From Autumnicola lenta (GTDB taxonomy: Bacteria > Bacteroidota > Bacteroidia > Flavobacteriales > Flavobacteriaceae), in NCBI RefSeq assembly GCF_031846515.1, contig NZ_JAVRHO010000015.1, positions 1-64,000 on the forward strand: a stretch of 64,000 bases of DNA, read 5' to 3'. A program made the position numbers and the translations under genes. The notes beneath the pieces were generated by a model. The model was not told the DNA's origin and made no database searches. It was given only the letters and a program-made list of their open reading frames with translations. Positions 46,783-55,570 of the stretch are shown here, piece after piece (within the stretch, counting starts at the first letter, position 1; every line of letters begins with the position of its first letter).

Positions 46783-47802
46783 ATGAAAATTTCTAATTTC
46801 AAATTCTCCGGAATAGCTGTATTTATCATGCTGTTCAGCCTTAACTTTATTTCTTGTAAGGATTTTAACCAACAAGATTCCGACCAGGAAACTGTTAAGA
46901 AAAACGACACACTAGACACAAAAGATCCTTTTTTTAAAATTTCCCTGGCTCAATGGTCGCTCTCAGGACCTATGAGAGATGGCAGTATGGATCCTGTAGA
47001 TTTTGCTCAAAAAGCAAGCGAAATGGGCTTTGAAGGTATAGAATATGTAAGCCAGTTATACACCAGCAGGTATGCAGATGCTGAAAACCCTGAAGCCGCT
47101 TTACAGTCCCTCCTGGATACCCTTAAGGCAAAAAGTGAGGAATATAATGTGGAAAATGTTCTTATAATGGTAGATCATGAAGGTGAATTAGCCGCTGCAG
47201 ATGAAGCTGAAAGAAACGAGGCGGTAGAAAAACATAAGAAATGGGTGGATGCGGCAGAATTTCTTGGTGCTCATGCTATACGTGTAAACCTTTTTGGAAG
47301 TGAAGATGAGCAGGAATGGAAAACTGCTGCTACAGACGGCCTTAAAAAGCTTTCAGAATATGCTGCCGGTAAAAATATTGATGTTCTTGTTGAGAATCAC
47401 GGCTATTATTCCTCCAATGCTGCCCTTCTGGCTGAAGTTATGGAGGACGTAAATATGGAGAACGCGGGAACTTTACCGGACTTCGGAAATTTCTGCCTCA
47501 AAAGAGAAGGTGGCGAGCGATATGAAGCCAAATGTGTAGAAGAATATCCAAAATACCAGGGAGTAGAAGAAATGATGCCTTACGCAAAAGCCGTGAGTGC
47601 AAAAGCCTACGAATTTAGTGAGCAGGGGGAAGAAACCACTATAGATTTTGAAAGAATGCTGCAAATTGTAAAAGATGCAGGATATAGCGGTTATATAGGT
47701 ATAGAATATGAAGGTAGTGGTCTTTCTCCAGAGGAAGGCATTCTTGCCACCAAAGAACTCCTGATCGAAAAAGGAACTAACCTAAATTCAGAGAACCAGT
47801 AA
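46783..47802 (+). CDS. Sugar phosphate isomerase/epimerase-like lipoprotein
   Basis: A 339-residue TIM-barrel lipoprotein. The signal KFSGIAVFIMLFSLNFISCKD has a lipobox Cys near 26, then a linker of acidic residues. The AP-endonuclease-2 fold shows MGFEGIEYVSQLYTSRY, HAIRVNLFGSEDEQEW, VLVENHGYYSSNAALLAEVM, TLPDFGNFCL and GIEYEGSGLSPEEG, with Glu/Asp/His metal positions. Members in this context have been linked to epimerisation or lyase action on 3-keto sugars in Bacteroidota. First gene of a plus-strand five-gene operon. Confidence 0.85.
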   Translation: MKISNFKFSGIAVFIMLFSLNFISCKDFNQQDSDQETVKKNDTLDTKDPFFKISLAQWSLSGPMRDGSMDPVDFAQKASEMGFEGIEYVSQLYTSRYADAENPEAALQSLLDTLKAKSEEYNVENVLIMVDHEGELAAADEAERNEAVEKHKKWVDAAEFLGAHAIRVNLFGSEDEQEWKTAATDGLKKLSEYAAGKNIDVLVENHGYYSSNAALLAEVMEDVNMENAGTLPDFGNFCLKREGGERYEAKCVEEYPKYQGVEEMMPYAKAVSAKAYEFSEQGEETTIDFERMLQIVKDAGYSGYIGIEYEGSGLSPEEGILATKELLIEKGTNLNSENQ

Positions 47803-47803
47803 C

Positions 47804-49042
47804 GTGAAAAACAGTACACGCTTTCAACTATCAACCATGATGTTCCTCGAATTTTTTATTTGGGGAGGCTGGTTTGTAACTTTAGGGACTTTTTTGGGAA
47901 ACAATCTTGAGGCAACTCAAACGCAAATTTCCACAGCATTCTCTACCCAATCCTGGGGCGCCATTATTGCCCCGTTTATAATTGGACTTATAGCCGACAG
48001 GTATTTCAATGCTGAAAAGATTTTAGCAATTCTTCATCTTATTGGTGCCTATTTAATGTACCAAATGGCTTATGCTGAAGATTTCACGACTTTTTACCCC
48101 TATATACTTGCCTATATGATCGCTTACATGCCTACACTTGCTTTAGTGAATTCTGTAAGTTTTAACCAAATGAAGGATCCTGCTAAAGAATTTTCCTTTA
48201 TCAGGGTATTTGGAACCGTTGGCTGGATAGTTTCGGGAGTGGCGATTAGTTACATTTTTAGCTGGGATTCTGCGGAAGGAATTCAAGAAGGAATGCTTAG
48301 AAATACATTCCTTATGACTGCTGCTGCTTCAGCATTTTTGGGCATTTTCAGCTTCTTTTTGCCAAGCACTCCGCCAAAAGCAAAGACAGGAGAAAAACCC
48401 AGCCTTACTGAAGTTTTAGGTTTGGATGCACTAAAGTTGCTTAAAAGTAAAAACTTTCTAATTTTCTTTTTGTCATCTATTCTTATAAGTATTCCGCTGG
48501 CATTCTATTACCAGCACCTCAGTCCTTTCTTAACAGATATCGGTGTTGGAAATTCAACAGCAAAAGCAGCTCTGGGCCAGGCTTCAGAAGTTTTATTTAT
48601 GCTTCTAATTCCATTTTTCCTAAAGAGATATGGCATAAAAATTACACTTTTGATGGGTATGATTGCCTGGGCCGTAAGATACCTGCTCTTCGCATATGGC
48701 AATGCTGATGAGCTTTCCTTTATGCTGCTAATCGGGATTGCCCTACACGGGGTCTGCTACGATTTCTTCTTTGTTTCAGGACAGATATATACAGATTCCA
48801 AAGCGGGAGAAAATTTTAAGAGTGCAGCGCAAGGCCTTATTACCCTCGCCACTTATGGAGTTGGAATGCTCATAGGTTTCTACGTTGCAGGCCTGGTAAG
48901 TGATGCTAATATGTTAAGTGACGGCAATCAGAATTGGACAGGAGTATGGACATTCCCTGCAATTTTCGCTTTTGCAGTAATGGTACTTTTTGCTATATTC
49001 TTCAGAAATGAAAAAATAGAAAAGAAAGATATAGAAATTTAA
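47804..49042 (+). CDS. MFS transporter, nucleoside:H+ symporter (NupG) family
   Basis: A 412-residue 12-helix carrier. It begins with GTG one base after the stop codon of the preceding gene. MFLEFFIWGGWFVTLGTFL and FIIGLIADRYF (near 20-70) match the NHS/NupG family. In sugar operons of Bacteroidota such proteins often carry the imported disaccharide or hexose; the substrate is open. Twelve segments are visible as regular hydrophobic blocks through the protein, with a cytosolic loop near 190-215. Confidence 0.88.
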   Translation: MKNSTRFQLSTMMFLEFFIWGGWFVTLGTFLGNNLEATQTQISTAFSTQSWGAIIAPFIIGLIADRYFNAEKILAILHLIGAYLMYQMAYAEDFTTFYPYILAYMIAYMPTLALVNSVSFNQMKDPAKEFSFIRVFGTVGWIVSGVAISYIFSWDSAEGIQEGMLRNTFLMTAAASAFLGIFSFFLPSTPPKAKTGEKPSLTEVLGLDALKLLKSKNFLIFFLSSILISIPLAFYYQHLSPFLTDIGVGNSTAKAALGQASEVLFMLLIPFFLKRYGIKITLLMGMIAWAVRYLLFAYGNADELSFMLLIGIALHGVCYDFFFVSGQIYTDSKAGENFKSAAQGLITLATYGVGMLIGFYVAGLVSDANMLSDGNQNWTGVWTFPAIFAFAVMVLFAIFFRNEKIEKKDIEI

Positions 49043-49055
49043 AAGCAAATAAATT

Positions 49056-50195
49056 ATGAGTAAAAAAATAAAATTAGGCATACTTGGTGGAGGCGGTGAT
49101 TCACTAATAGGTATCCTTCATCGGGTGGCTTCTGCCATGTATGACAAATATGAAGTGGTGGGAGGTGCCTTTAATCCCGAACTTGAAGAAAGCATAAATT
49201 TTGCAAAAGAGATTGGCATTGGTACAGACAGGATCTATAAAGATATTGATACTCTTATTGAAAAAGAAAAATCCCTTCCTGAAAATGAGAGAATCCAGGT
49301 AGTATCTGTCCTCACCCCTAATTTCCTGCATTTCCCCATGGCTAAAAAGCTGCTGGAAAACGGCTTTAATGTAATATGCGAAAAGCCAATGACCACTACT
49401 TACGAAGAAGCTAAAATTCTACAGGAGACACAGGAGAAATCAGGAAGCATCTTTGCAGTAACTTATACCTATACGGGATATCCTATGGTACGGCAAATGA
49501 AGGAGATGATTGCCAATGGAGAACTCGGCAAGATTCAGAAAATAGATGTTCAGTATTACCAGGGATGGATCAATTCAATTATCCATGACAAGGAAAAACG
49601 TTCCAGTACATGGCGCCTTGACCCTGAAAAATCCGGAATTAGCTGTTGTGTAGGAGATATTGGCACACACGCTTTTGACATGGTGGAATATGTTACCGGC
49701 CTGGAAGTAGAGGAAATTTTGGCAGACCTCAATTACTTGTACAAAGACAACGTAATGGATATTGACGGAACTGTGCTTTTAAGATGTTCAGAATATGTAA
49801 AAGGAGTAATACGTTCCAGCCAAATTGCTACAGGTGAAGAAAATAATTTTACGGTAAAGATCTATGGAGAAAAGGCTGGTTTAAAGTGGGAGCAGGAAAA
49901 CCCCAATTATCTCTACATGTTGGAGGAAGGACAGCCAATGCGGGTCTTAAAGCCGGGACATCCTTACAACAGTAAATTGTCCCTTGACGGAACCAAACTT
50001 CCCCCGGGGCATCCTGAAGGAATTTTCGATTCCATGGGAAATATTTATAAAGGTGTAGCCCGTGCTATTAATGGGGAAGACTATCATCCTGCCGAATTCC
50101 CACAGCTCAGGGATGGTTTACGGGGAATGAATTTTATAGAAAAAGCTGTGCACTCCCATAAAGAAGGGAACGTATGGGTAAAAATTGATCAATAA
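49056..50195 (+). CDS. Gfo/Idh/MocA-family oxidoreductase
   Basis: A 379-residue NAD(P)-dependent sugar dehydrogenase. The Rossmann part shows KLGILGGGGDSLIG (near 6-19), VSVLTPNFLHFPMAKKLLENGFNVICEKPMTT (near 85-117) with the family's EKP catalytic Lys, and DIGTHAFDMVEYV (near 200-212) with the active-site DxxxH. It has no signal peptide. In 3-keto-sugar use, such enzymes reduce the keto group to give the plain sugar, consistent with its operon (inferred). Confidence 0.92.
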   Translation: MSKKIKLGILGGGGDSLIGILHRVASAMYDKYEVVGGAFNPELEESINFAKEIGIGTDRIYKDIDTLIEKEKSLPENERIQVVSVLTPNFLHFPMAKKLLENGFNVICEKPMTTTYEEAKILQETQEKSGSIFAVTYTYTGYPMVRQMKEMIANGELGKIQKIDVQYYQGWINSIIHDKEKRSSTWRLDPEKSGISCCVGDIGTHAFDMVEYVTGLEVEEILADLNYLYKDNVMDIDGTVLLRCSEYVKGVIRSSQIATGEENNFTVKIYGEKAGLKWEQENPNYLYMLEEGQPMRVLKPGHPYNSKLSLDGTKLPPGHPEGIFDSMGNIYKGVARAINGEDYHPAEFPQLRDGLRGMNFIEKAVHSHKEGNVWVKIDQ

Positions 50196-50209
50196 TAAAA
50201 AACCGGAAA

Positions 50210-51268
50210 ATGAAGACAATTAAAGGACCTGCAGTATTCCTGGCACAATTTATCGATGAAAAAGAACCTTTTAATTCTTTGGATGGATTGTGCAAATGGG
50301 CTTCAGGATTAGGATATAAAGGAATACAAATTCCCACGTGGGAACCAAGGCTCATAGACCTGAAGAAAGCCGCAGAGAGCAAAAACTATTGCGATGAACT
50401 TAAAGGTAAAATTGAATCTTACGGACTGGAAATAACAGAACTTTGCACGCATTTACAAGGGCAACTTGTAGCCGTACATCCTGCCTACGATAAAATGTTC
50501 GATAATTTTGCGCCTAAAGAACTACACAATAAGCCAAAAGAAAGAACAGATTGGGCAATAGACCAGTTAAAAAGCGCAGCTAAGGCCACGCGTAACCTGG
50601 GATTGGATGTAATGGGAACTTTTAGCGGTTCTCTGCTTTGGCATACCTCCCATCCCTGGCCACAACGTCCTGCAGGACTCGTAGAACTGGGATTCAAAGA
50701 ACTTGCTGAAAGGTGGGTTCCAATTCTCAATGAGTTTGACGAGCAGGATGTAGATGTTTGTTATGAAGTACATCCGGGAGAAGATGTGCACGATGGGGTA
50801 ACTTTCGAGCGCTTTTTAGAGGCAACGAATAACCATAAAAGAGTGAATATTCTTTATGATCCCAGTCATTTTGTACTTCAGCAGTTGGATTACATTGAGT
50901 ATATTGATAATTATCATGAGTTTATAAAAATGTTCCATGTTAAGGATGCCGAATTTAATCCTACGGGTAAAAAAGGAACATTTGGTGGCTATGAAGATTG
51001 GATTAACCGTGCAGGGCGCTATAGGAGCCCCGGTGATGGCCAGGTAGATTTTAGAACCATCTTTTCCAAATTAACACAATACGGGTGTGATGTATGGGCA
51101 GTAATGGAATGGGAGTGTTGTATAAAATCTCCTGAACAGGGAGCAAAAGAAGGTGCTCCATTTATCCAAAGCCACATTATTCAGGCAACAGAAAAGAAAT
51201 TTGATGATTTCGCGGGAACAGAGATTAATGAGGAAAGATTAAAACAACTCCTCGGCACCAACAATTAA
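50210..51268 (+). CDS. Sugar phosphate isomerase/epimerase (cytosolic)
   Basis: A 352-residue TIM-barrel protein with the metal-binding pattern: GIQIPTWEPRLIDL, CYEVHPGEDVHDG, VNILYDPSHFVLQQLDYI, MFHVKDAEFNPTG and AVMEWECC, where His, Asp and Glu ligands are set in the usual order. No signal peptide. The 14-base gap to the Gfo/Idh/MocA gene and ten-base gap to the DUF1080 gene show tight co-transcription. It is a close pattern to proteins of 3-keto-glucose pathways; reaction not proven. Confidence 0.9.
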   Translation: MKTIKGPAVFLAQFIDEKEPFNSLDGLCKWASGLGYKGIQIPTWEPRLIDLKKAAESKNYCDELKGKIESYGLEITELCTHLQGQLVAVHPAYDKMFDNFAPKELHNKPKERTDWAIDQLKSAAKATRNLGLDVMGTFSGSLLWHTSHPWPQRPAGLVELGFKELAERWVPILNEFDEQDVDVCYEVHPGEDVHDGVTFERFLEATNNHKRVNILYDPSHFVLQQLDYIEYIDNYHEFIKMFHVKDAEFNPTGKKGTFGGYEDWINRAGRYRSPGDGQVDFRTIFSKLTQYGCDVWAVMEWECCIKSPEQGAKEGAPFIQSHIIQATEKKFDDFAGTEINEERLKQLLGTNN

Positions 51269-51277
51269 ACTAAATCT

Positions 51278-52033
51278 ATGAAACTATTCAATGTAAGCAT
51301 TTTCGCTCTGGCAGTTTTGGCTTCAGGATGTAAAAATAATACTGAACAAGAAGAACAAGATGTTCCAACTGAAGAGCAGACCGTTATTTCGCAGGATCAG
51401 GAAAACGACTGGCAGGAACTTTCTTCAGGGAATGACCTGGAAGGCTGGAAAGCCTATAAGTCTGATTCTATTTCTGATCAATGGAAAAAAGAAGGAGAAG
51501 CTATAGTTTTTACTCCTTCTGAAGATGGTCCTGAAGGATCTGAAAACCTGATTACAGAGGACGAGTACACTAATTTTCAGCTCGATTTTGAATGGAAAAT
51601 TTCCGAAGGAGGAAACAGCGGTGTAATGTGGGGCGTTCAGGAAATGGAAGAATATAATGAGCCGTACTATACCGGCCCTGAAATTCAGCTGCTCGATAAC
51701 GAAAAGCATCCGGACGCTAAAAACGGACCTGTACGGCAGGCCGGAGCTTTGTATGATATGGTTCCCCCAGGTGAGGATGTGACCAATCCGGCAGGAGAAT
51801 GGAACACCCAGTCTATTGTAATCGACCACGAAAACAACATAGGAAGTGTGACTTTAAACGGAACAAAAATCACAGAATTTCCCGTTCATGGTGATGAGTG
51901 GGAGCAAATGGTGTCAGAGTCAAAATTCAGTGACTGGGAAGATTTTGGCAAAAGTCGTACCGGCCATATTGCCCTTCAGGATCATGGGAACAAGGTGTCC
52001 TTCAAAAACATTAAAATTAAAGAACTGGAGTAA
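51278..52033 (+). CDS. DUF1080 lipoprotein (3-keto-disaccharide hydrolase-like)
   Basis: A 251-residue lipoprotein: signal MKLFNVSIFALAVLASGCKN with lipobox, then an acidic linker (EQEEQDVPTEEQTV). The DUF1080 beta-sandwich (LamG-like) shows LSSGNDLEGWKAYKSD, TEDEYTNFQLDFEWKISEGGNSGVMWG (near 85-110) and GHIALQDHGNKVSFKNIKIKEL at the end, all hallmark pieces. Family members hydrolyse 3-keto-glycosides after oxidation. It ends the operon before a terminator. Confidence 0.92.
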   Translation: MKLFNVSIFALAVLASGCKNNTEQEEQDVPTEEQTVISQDQENDWQELSSGNDLEGWKAYKSDSISDQWKKEGEAIVFTPSEDGPEGSENLITEDEYTNFQLDFEWKISEGGNSGVMWGVQEMEEYNEPYYTGPEIQLLDNEKHPDAKNGPVRQAGALYDMVPPGEDVTNPAGEWNTQSIVIDHENNIGSVTLNGTKITEFPVHGDEWEQMVSESKFSDWEDFGKSRTGHIALQDHGNKVSFKNIKIKELE

Positions 52034-52056
52034 ATCGTTTTTTACGCCTATTTTTA

Positions 52057-52088
52057 AGAGCTGTGTAGATTTCTACGCAGCTTTTTTG
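52057..52088 (+). terminator. terminator after the DUF1080 operon
   Basis: Arms AGCTGTGTAG and CTACGCAGCT pair with one mismatch around ATTT, followed by TTTTTT. Confidence 0.85.
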
Positions 52089-52143
52089 TTTTTATGGTTT
52101 CATTACAATTATTTTTCCTAATTTATTATCTAAAGTTCGAAAA

Positions 52144-53358
52144 ATGAAAACTACAAAAGTCGCTTTTAAAAATAATGAGGGTAATGAACTGGTGGGGTAC
52201 CTGGAACTTCCCACTAATCAAAAACCTCATAATTTTGTCTTGTTTGCTCATTGCTTCACCTGCAATAAAAACTTTTTTGCACCCAAAAATATCAGCCGCA
52301 CGTTAGCTTCACGTGGCTTTGGTGTGCTGAGGTTTGACTTTACGGGATTGGGGGAAAGTGAAGGCAAATTCTCTGATACTAATTTTTCGGGTAATGTTGA
52401 GGACTTGGTTGCTGCGGCAGATTTTTTGAAGAAAGAGTATGAATCACCTTCTGTACTCGTAGGCCATTCCCTGGGAGGAGCTGCTGTTTTAATGGCTTCC
52501 GAAGAAATAGAATCTGTAAAAGCAATAGCTACCATTGCCGCTCCGTCCACTATTACGCATGTAGAAGGCCTCCTTTCAGAACAAATGGACAAGCTTATGA
52601 AAGATGCAAATGCAACTGTAAATATAGGAGGCAGGCCCTTTAAAATTAAGAAGCAGTTCCTGGAAGACCTGCAGAATCATGACCTTGGGTCTCGATTATC
52701 AAAACTGGAAAAAGCCATTCTTATACTTCATTCTCCTCAGGACGAAGTTGTGGAAGTCAAAAATGCTGAAGAACTTTACACAGCAATCAGCCACCCTAAA
52801 AGTTTTGTTTCCCTGGATGGGGCAGATCATCTCTTAAATGATAAAGAATACTCGATTTATGCGGGAAGGGTGATAGCAACCTGGGCAGAAAAATATATAG
52901 AACTTGAAGAAATCCAGGACCTGGAAACAGACCATCAGGTTGTGGCAAATTTGGGAAACGAAGGTTTTACCACCCAGATCAAGGCAGGTATACATAATTT
53001 TACTGCAGATGAACCCGTGAAAATGGGAGGAAATAATTTTGGCCCCACACCATACGAACTTATTTCCGCAGGCCTGGCTGCCTGTACTTCTATGACGATC
53101 CAGATGTATGCAAAGAGAAAAAAGTGGCCGCTGGAAAACGTAGAAACGCATGTTAATTATGCTAAACAACATGCGAAGGACTGTGAAGATTGCGATAAGG
53201 ATAGCTCAAAAATTGACATTTTTGAAAGGGAAATCTCTATTTCGGGAGATCTCGATGAAAAACAGGTAAAACGCCTGCTTGAAATTGCAGACAAATGTCC
53301 TGTTCACAAAACACTGAGCGCTGAAATTGCTATCACCACAAAACTGGCTAACGCCTGA
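52144..53358 (+). CDS. Alpha/beta hydrolase fused to an OsmC-family peroxidase-like domain
   Basis: A 404-residue fusion. The hydrolase (about 1-255) has VLVGHSLGGAAVLMA with the nucleophile Ser (near 106-120), and LHSPQDEVVEV with the Asp (near 198-208), and DGADHLLND with the His. The OsmC domain (about 270-404) contains LAACTSMTIQMYAKRK with a Cys (near 318-333) and KCPVHKTLS (near 388-396) with the second Cys, the pair that reduces organic peroxides. The fusion is known in Bacteroidota. It may detoxify peroxidised esters or act in stress defence; the true substrate is unknown. Confidence 0.9.
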   Translation: MKTTKVAFKNNEGNELVGYLELPTNQKPHNFVLFAHCFTCNKNFFAPKNISRTLASRGFGVLRFDFTGLGESEGKFSDTNFSGNVEDLVAAADFLKKEYESPSVLVGHSLGGAAVLMASEEIESVKAIATIAAPSTITHVEGLLSEQMDKLMKDANATVNIGGRPFKIKKQFLEDLQNHDLGSRLSKLEKAILILHSPQDEVVEVKNAEELYTAISHPKSFVSLDGADHLLNDKEYSIYAGRVIATWAEKYIELEEIQDLETDHQVVANLGNEGFTTQIKAGIHNFTADEPVKMGGNNFGPTPYELISAGLAACTSMTIQMYAKRKKWPLENVETHVNYAKQHAKDCEDCDKDSSKIDIFEREISISGDLDEKQVKRLLEIADKCPVHKTLSAEIAITTKLANA

Positions 53359-53374
53359 CATGAAAAAATTTACT

Positions 53375-54469
53375 TTAGCGTTTTAGTTTTTTCTGAATCT
53401 TTTCTATAAAGGTATCTTTCGCTCCGGGTCTTTTGTAACCCATTAGAAAACCTATAGGCCGTAGTTCCTTGCTGTGATCTGCAATTATTTTTATAATCCC
53501 AAAAATAGGAACAAAAAGAATAAGCCCCGCACCGCCCCATATTGCGCCTCCCAGGAGAACGGCGATAATAATAAATAACGGACTTTGCTGTACCTCAGAG
53601 CCTATAATGATAGGTTCAAAAACATAACTTTCCATCAATTGAATGATGGTGACAATTATAGTAAAAGATATAATTTCTATGGAGCTTCCACCAAAAACAA
53701 TCATAAAGATAATGGGAAGAATACCGCTTATAAAAGGTCCTATATATGGAATAATAGTAATCACAGTACCAAAAAGTACAAGTAGAGTTGCATGTTCGAG
53801 ACCATAAGCGGTAAAGGTTATCGTATAAAGAATAGCCAGCAAAACCATCACCTGAATCCTTCCCCAAAGATATTTATGAGCTACCTTTTTTGTTTCCCTC
53901 AATATTTGTCTGGTCTCCTTCTTTTTGTCCTCAGAGATATATATCATCAGGAATTGTTTAAACTTATCCCGGTTTACAAGGAATAGAAATACATAGATTA
54001 AAACCAATAAAAATTTCACCAATATTTCAGTCACACTGGCGAGCACTTGAGAAATAAAACTTTGAATCCAGTTTATTATGGAGGTCATCTCATCCTGAAA
54101 TAATTCCTTTTGCTGCTCCAGTGTAAAACCTGTTACACCCATTAGCCTTTCCTGAAGCACCGTCACATATGCTGCAATTTCCTCCTTTCTTTCAATAAGA
54201 TCATTTAAAAAAAACCCCAGTTGACGAAAAAGAAAGAATAGCACCAATCCCACACCTATAAATAAAACGAACGTACTCACAAAAGATGATATAATACGTC
54301 CTGCCCCAGTCTTTTCCTCAAGAAACTTACTTACGGGAACCATTAGAGTAGACAGGAACACTGCAAACACTATGGGTATAAGTAGTGCTGCTCCAAAATA
54401 AAGACCTATAATTACTAAAAAAAGTGAAAATAATATCGTGTTCGTTCTTTGAAAATTTCTTCTTACCAT
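53375..54469 (-). CDS. AI-2E family transporter
   Basis: A 364-residue membrane protein with about eight helices. The N-terminal two-helix part (NTILFSLFLVIIGLYFGAALLIPIVFAVF), the central soluble region (about 80-150, with EEIAAYVTVLQERLMGVTGF) and the C-terminal helices with PYIGPFISGILPIIFMI (near 240-256) match the family. Family members carry AI-2, or are Na+/H+-type exporters in marine bacteria. It is convergent with the hydrolase-OsmC gene with a gap of 16 bases and no obvious terminator. Confidence 0.9.
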   Translation of the reverse strand: MVRRNFQRTNTILFSLFLVIIGLYFGAALLIPIVFAVFLSTLMVPVSKFLEEKTGAGRIISSFVSTFVLFIGVGLVLFFLFRQLGFFLNDLIERKEEIAAYVTVLQERLMGVTGFTLEQQKELFQDEMTSIINWIQSFISQVLASVTEILVKFLLVLIYVFLFLVNRDKFKQFLMIYISEDKKKETRQILRETKKVAHKYLWGRIQVMVLLAILYTITFTAYGLEHATLLVLFGTVITIIPYIGPFISGILPIIFMIVFGGSSIEIISFTIIVTIIQLMESYVFEPIIIGSEVQQSPLFIIIAVLLGGAIWGGAGLILFVPIFGIIKIIADHSKELRPIGFLMGYKRPGAKDTFIEKIQKKLKR

Positions 54470-54791
54470 TTTATTCTCTTAATTCCTGCGATCAAATCTT
54501 AAACCAGTCGTCTTTCAATGGATTTCACCTCCGGAAACTAAAGATAATTAAAAAATCCTCTTTTTGCTGATGCATCGCTGCACGAGATAACCTCATTACC
54601 TTAGAAAATTCCGATTGGACTCGGTTAGTCAAATACCTACATATAATTCATAACCAAAAATGGAATAAAATACATGTGAAATGCGCAAATCCCCCTTTCT
54701 ACTTCACTGTTAAGCTATCCTTAAATCTTTGGTCAGCGCTTTTATTAGATTTAATTTAGTGTGGTATAACCAGAAAATTAACTACAACATT
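54470..54791. other. intergenic region between the AI-2E and superoxide dismutase genes
   Basis: About 320 bases hold both divergent promoters. I see no repeat and no RNA motif. A near-match to the -7 box is AATCTTTG (54725-54732). A longer frame of the dismutase gene starts with TTG at 54729, but it lacks a signal sequence until the ATG at 54792. Confidence 0.4.
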
Positions 54792-55400
54792 ATGAAACGT
54801 ACTAGTATATCTTTACTTTTTTGTGCTTCTGTTTTCGTCTTTGGTTGCAAAAACGAAGGAGAAAAAAACGAAAATGACCTGGAAACAACAACAGGTACAG
54901 AATTAACTACGGAAGAGGATGAAATGGACTCTGCTGAAGAGATGAAAGAAATAACCGTAGATCTTGAAGCCAAAAGTGGCAGCGACCTTTCAGGGACAGT
55001 TACTTTCACTGAAGAAAATGGAGAAGTAAGAATGGAAGGAACAATTAGTGGTCTTTCTGAAGGCACCCATGCCATTCATATTCATGAAAATGCAGATTGC
55101 TCTGCAGAAGATGGATCGTCTGCCGGAGGCCACTGGAACCCAACAAATGAACCACACGGCGAATGGGGTGACTCTGAAGGATACCACAGGGGCGATATTG
55201 GCAATTTTCAGGTAGACAGCAATGGAGAAGGAAATGTTAGCATGTCTACAGACCAATGGTGTATAGGCTGCGACGATGAAAACATGAACATCGTAGGAAA
55301 AGCTGTTATAGTGCACGATGGAGTAGACGATTATACATCGCAACCATCAGGAGACGCAGGAACAAGAGTAGGCTGTGGAGAAATTGAAATGGAAATGTAA
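54792..55400 (+). CDS. sodC: Cu/Zn superoxide dismutase lipoprotein
   Basis: A 202-residue secreted dismutase that turns periplasmic superoxide into H2O2. The start is ATG at 54792, giving the signal MKRTSISLLFCASVFVFGCKN with lipobox; the longer frame from 54729 would bury it. Copper ligands: HAIHIHENADC (two His) and AGGHWNP, and AVIVHDGVDDY. The disulfide Cys pair lies in NADC and VGCGEIE. Odd: two extra cysteines in WCIGCDDE just before the last copper His, where most family members have none. Ends before a terminator at 55432-55463. Confidence 0.95.
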   Translation: MKRTSISLLFCASVFVFGCKNEGEKNENDLETTTGTELTTEEDEMDSAEEMKEITVDLEAKSGSDLSGTVTFTEENGEVRMEGTISGLSEGTHAIHIHENADCSAEDGSSAGGHWNPTNEPHGEWGDSEGYHRGDIGNFQVDSNGEGNVSMSTDQWCIGCDDENMNIVGKAVIVHDGVDDYTSQPSGDAGTRVGCGEIEMEM

Positions 55401-55431
55401 CATTTTGATTAATAGCATAAAATTATATCCG

Positions 55432-55463
55432 AAGAGTCTGGCTTAAAAGTCAGGCTCTTTTTA
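55432..55463 (+). terminator. terminator after sodC
   Basis: Arms AAGAGTCTG and CAGGCTCTT pair with one mismatch around GCTTAAAAGT, followed by TTTATTTT. Confidence 0.75.
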
Positions 55464-55498
55464 TTTTGTAAGAGGGAATCTCCGTAAAATAAATTGTG

Positions 55499-55516
55499 CG
55501 GAAAATTGCCATTTTT
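55499..55516. repeat. recurrent motif, site 8 (CGGAAAATTGCCATTTTT)
   Basis: Copy in the gap between sodC and the LytTR regulator gene, near two convergent gene ends. Here it is not close to a promoter. Confidence 0.5.
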
Positions 55517-55570
55517 CAATCCTCTTCTAAAATTTGATTAGCAAGTAAGGTCAAATCTCCTTTCCAAAGT

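Noticed and set aside
54729..54791. TTG start of sodC at 54729
   Set aside because: The lipoprotein signal begins at the ATG at 54792; the longer form would put hydrophilic residues before it.
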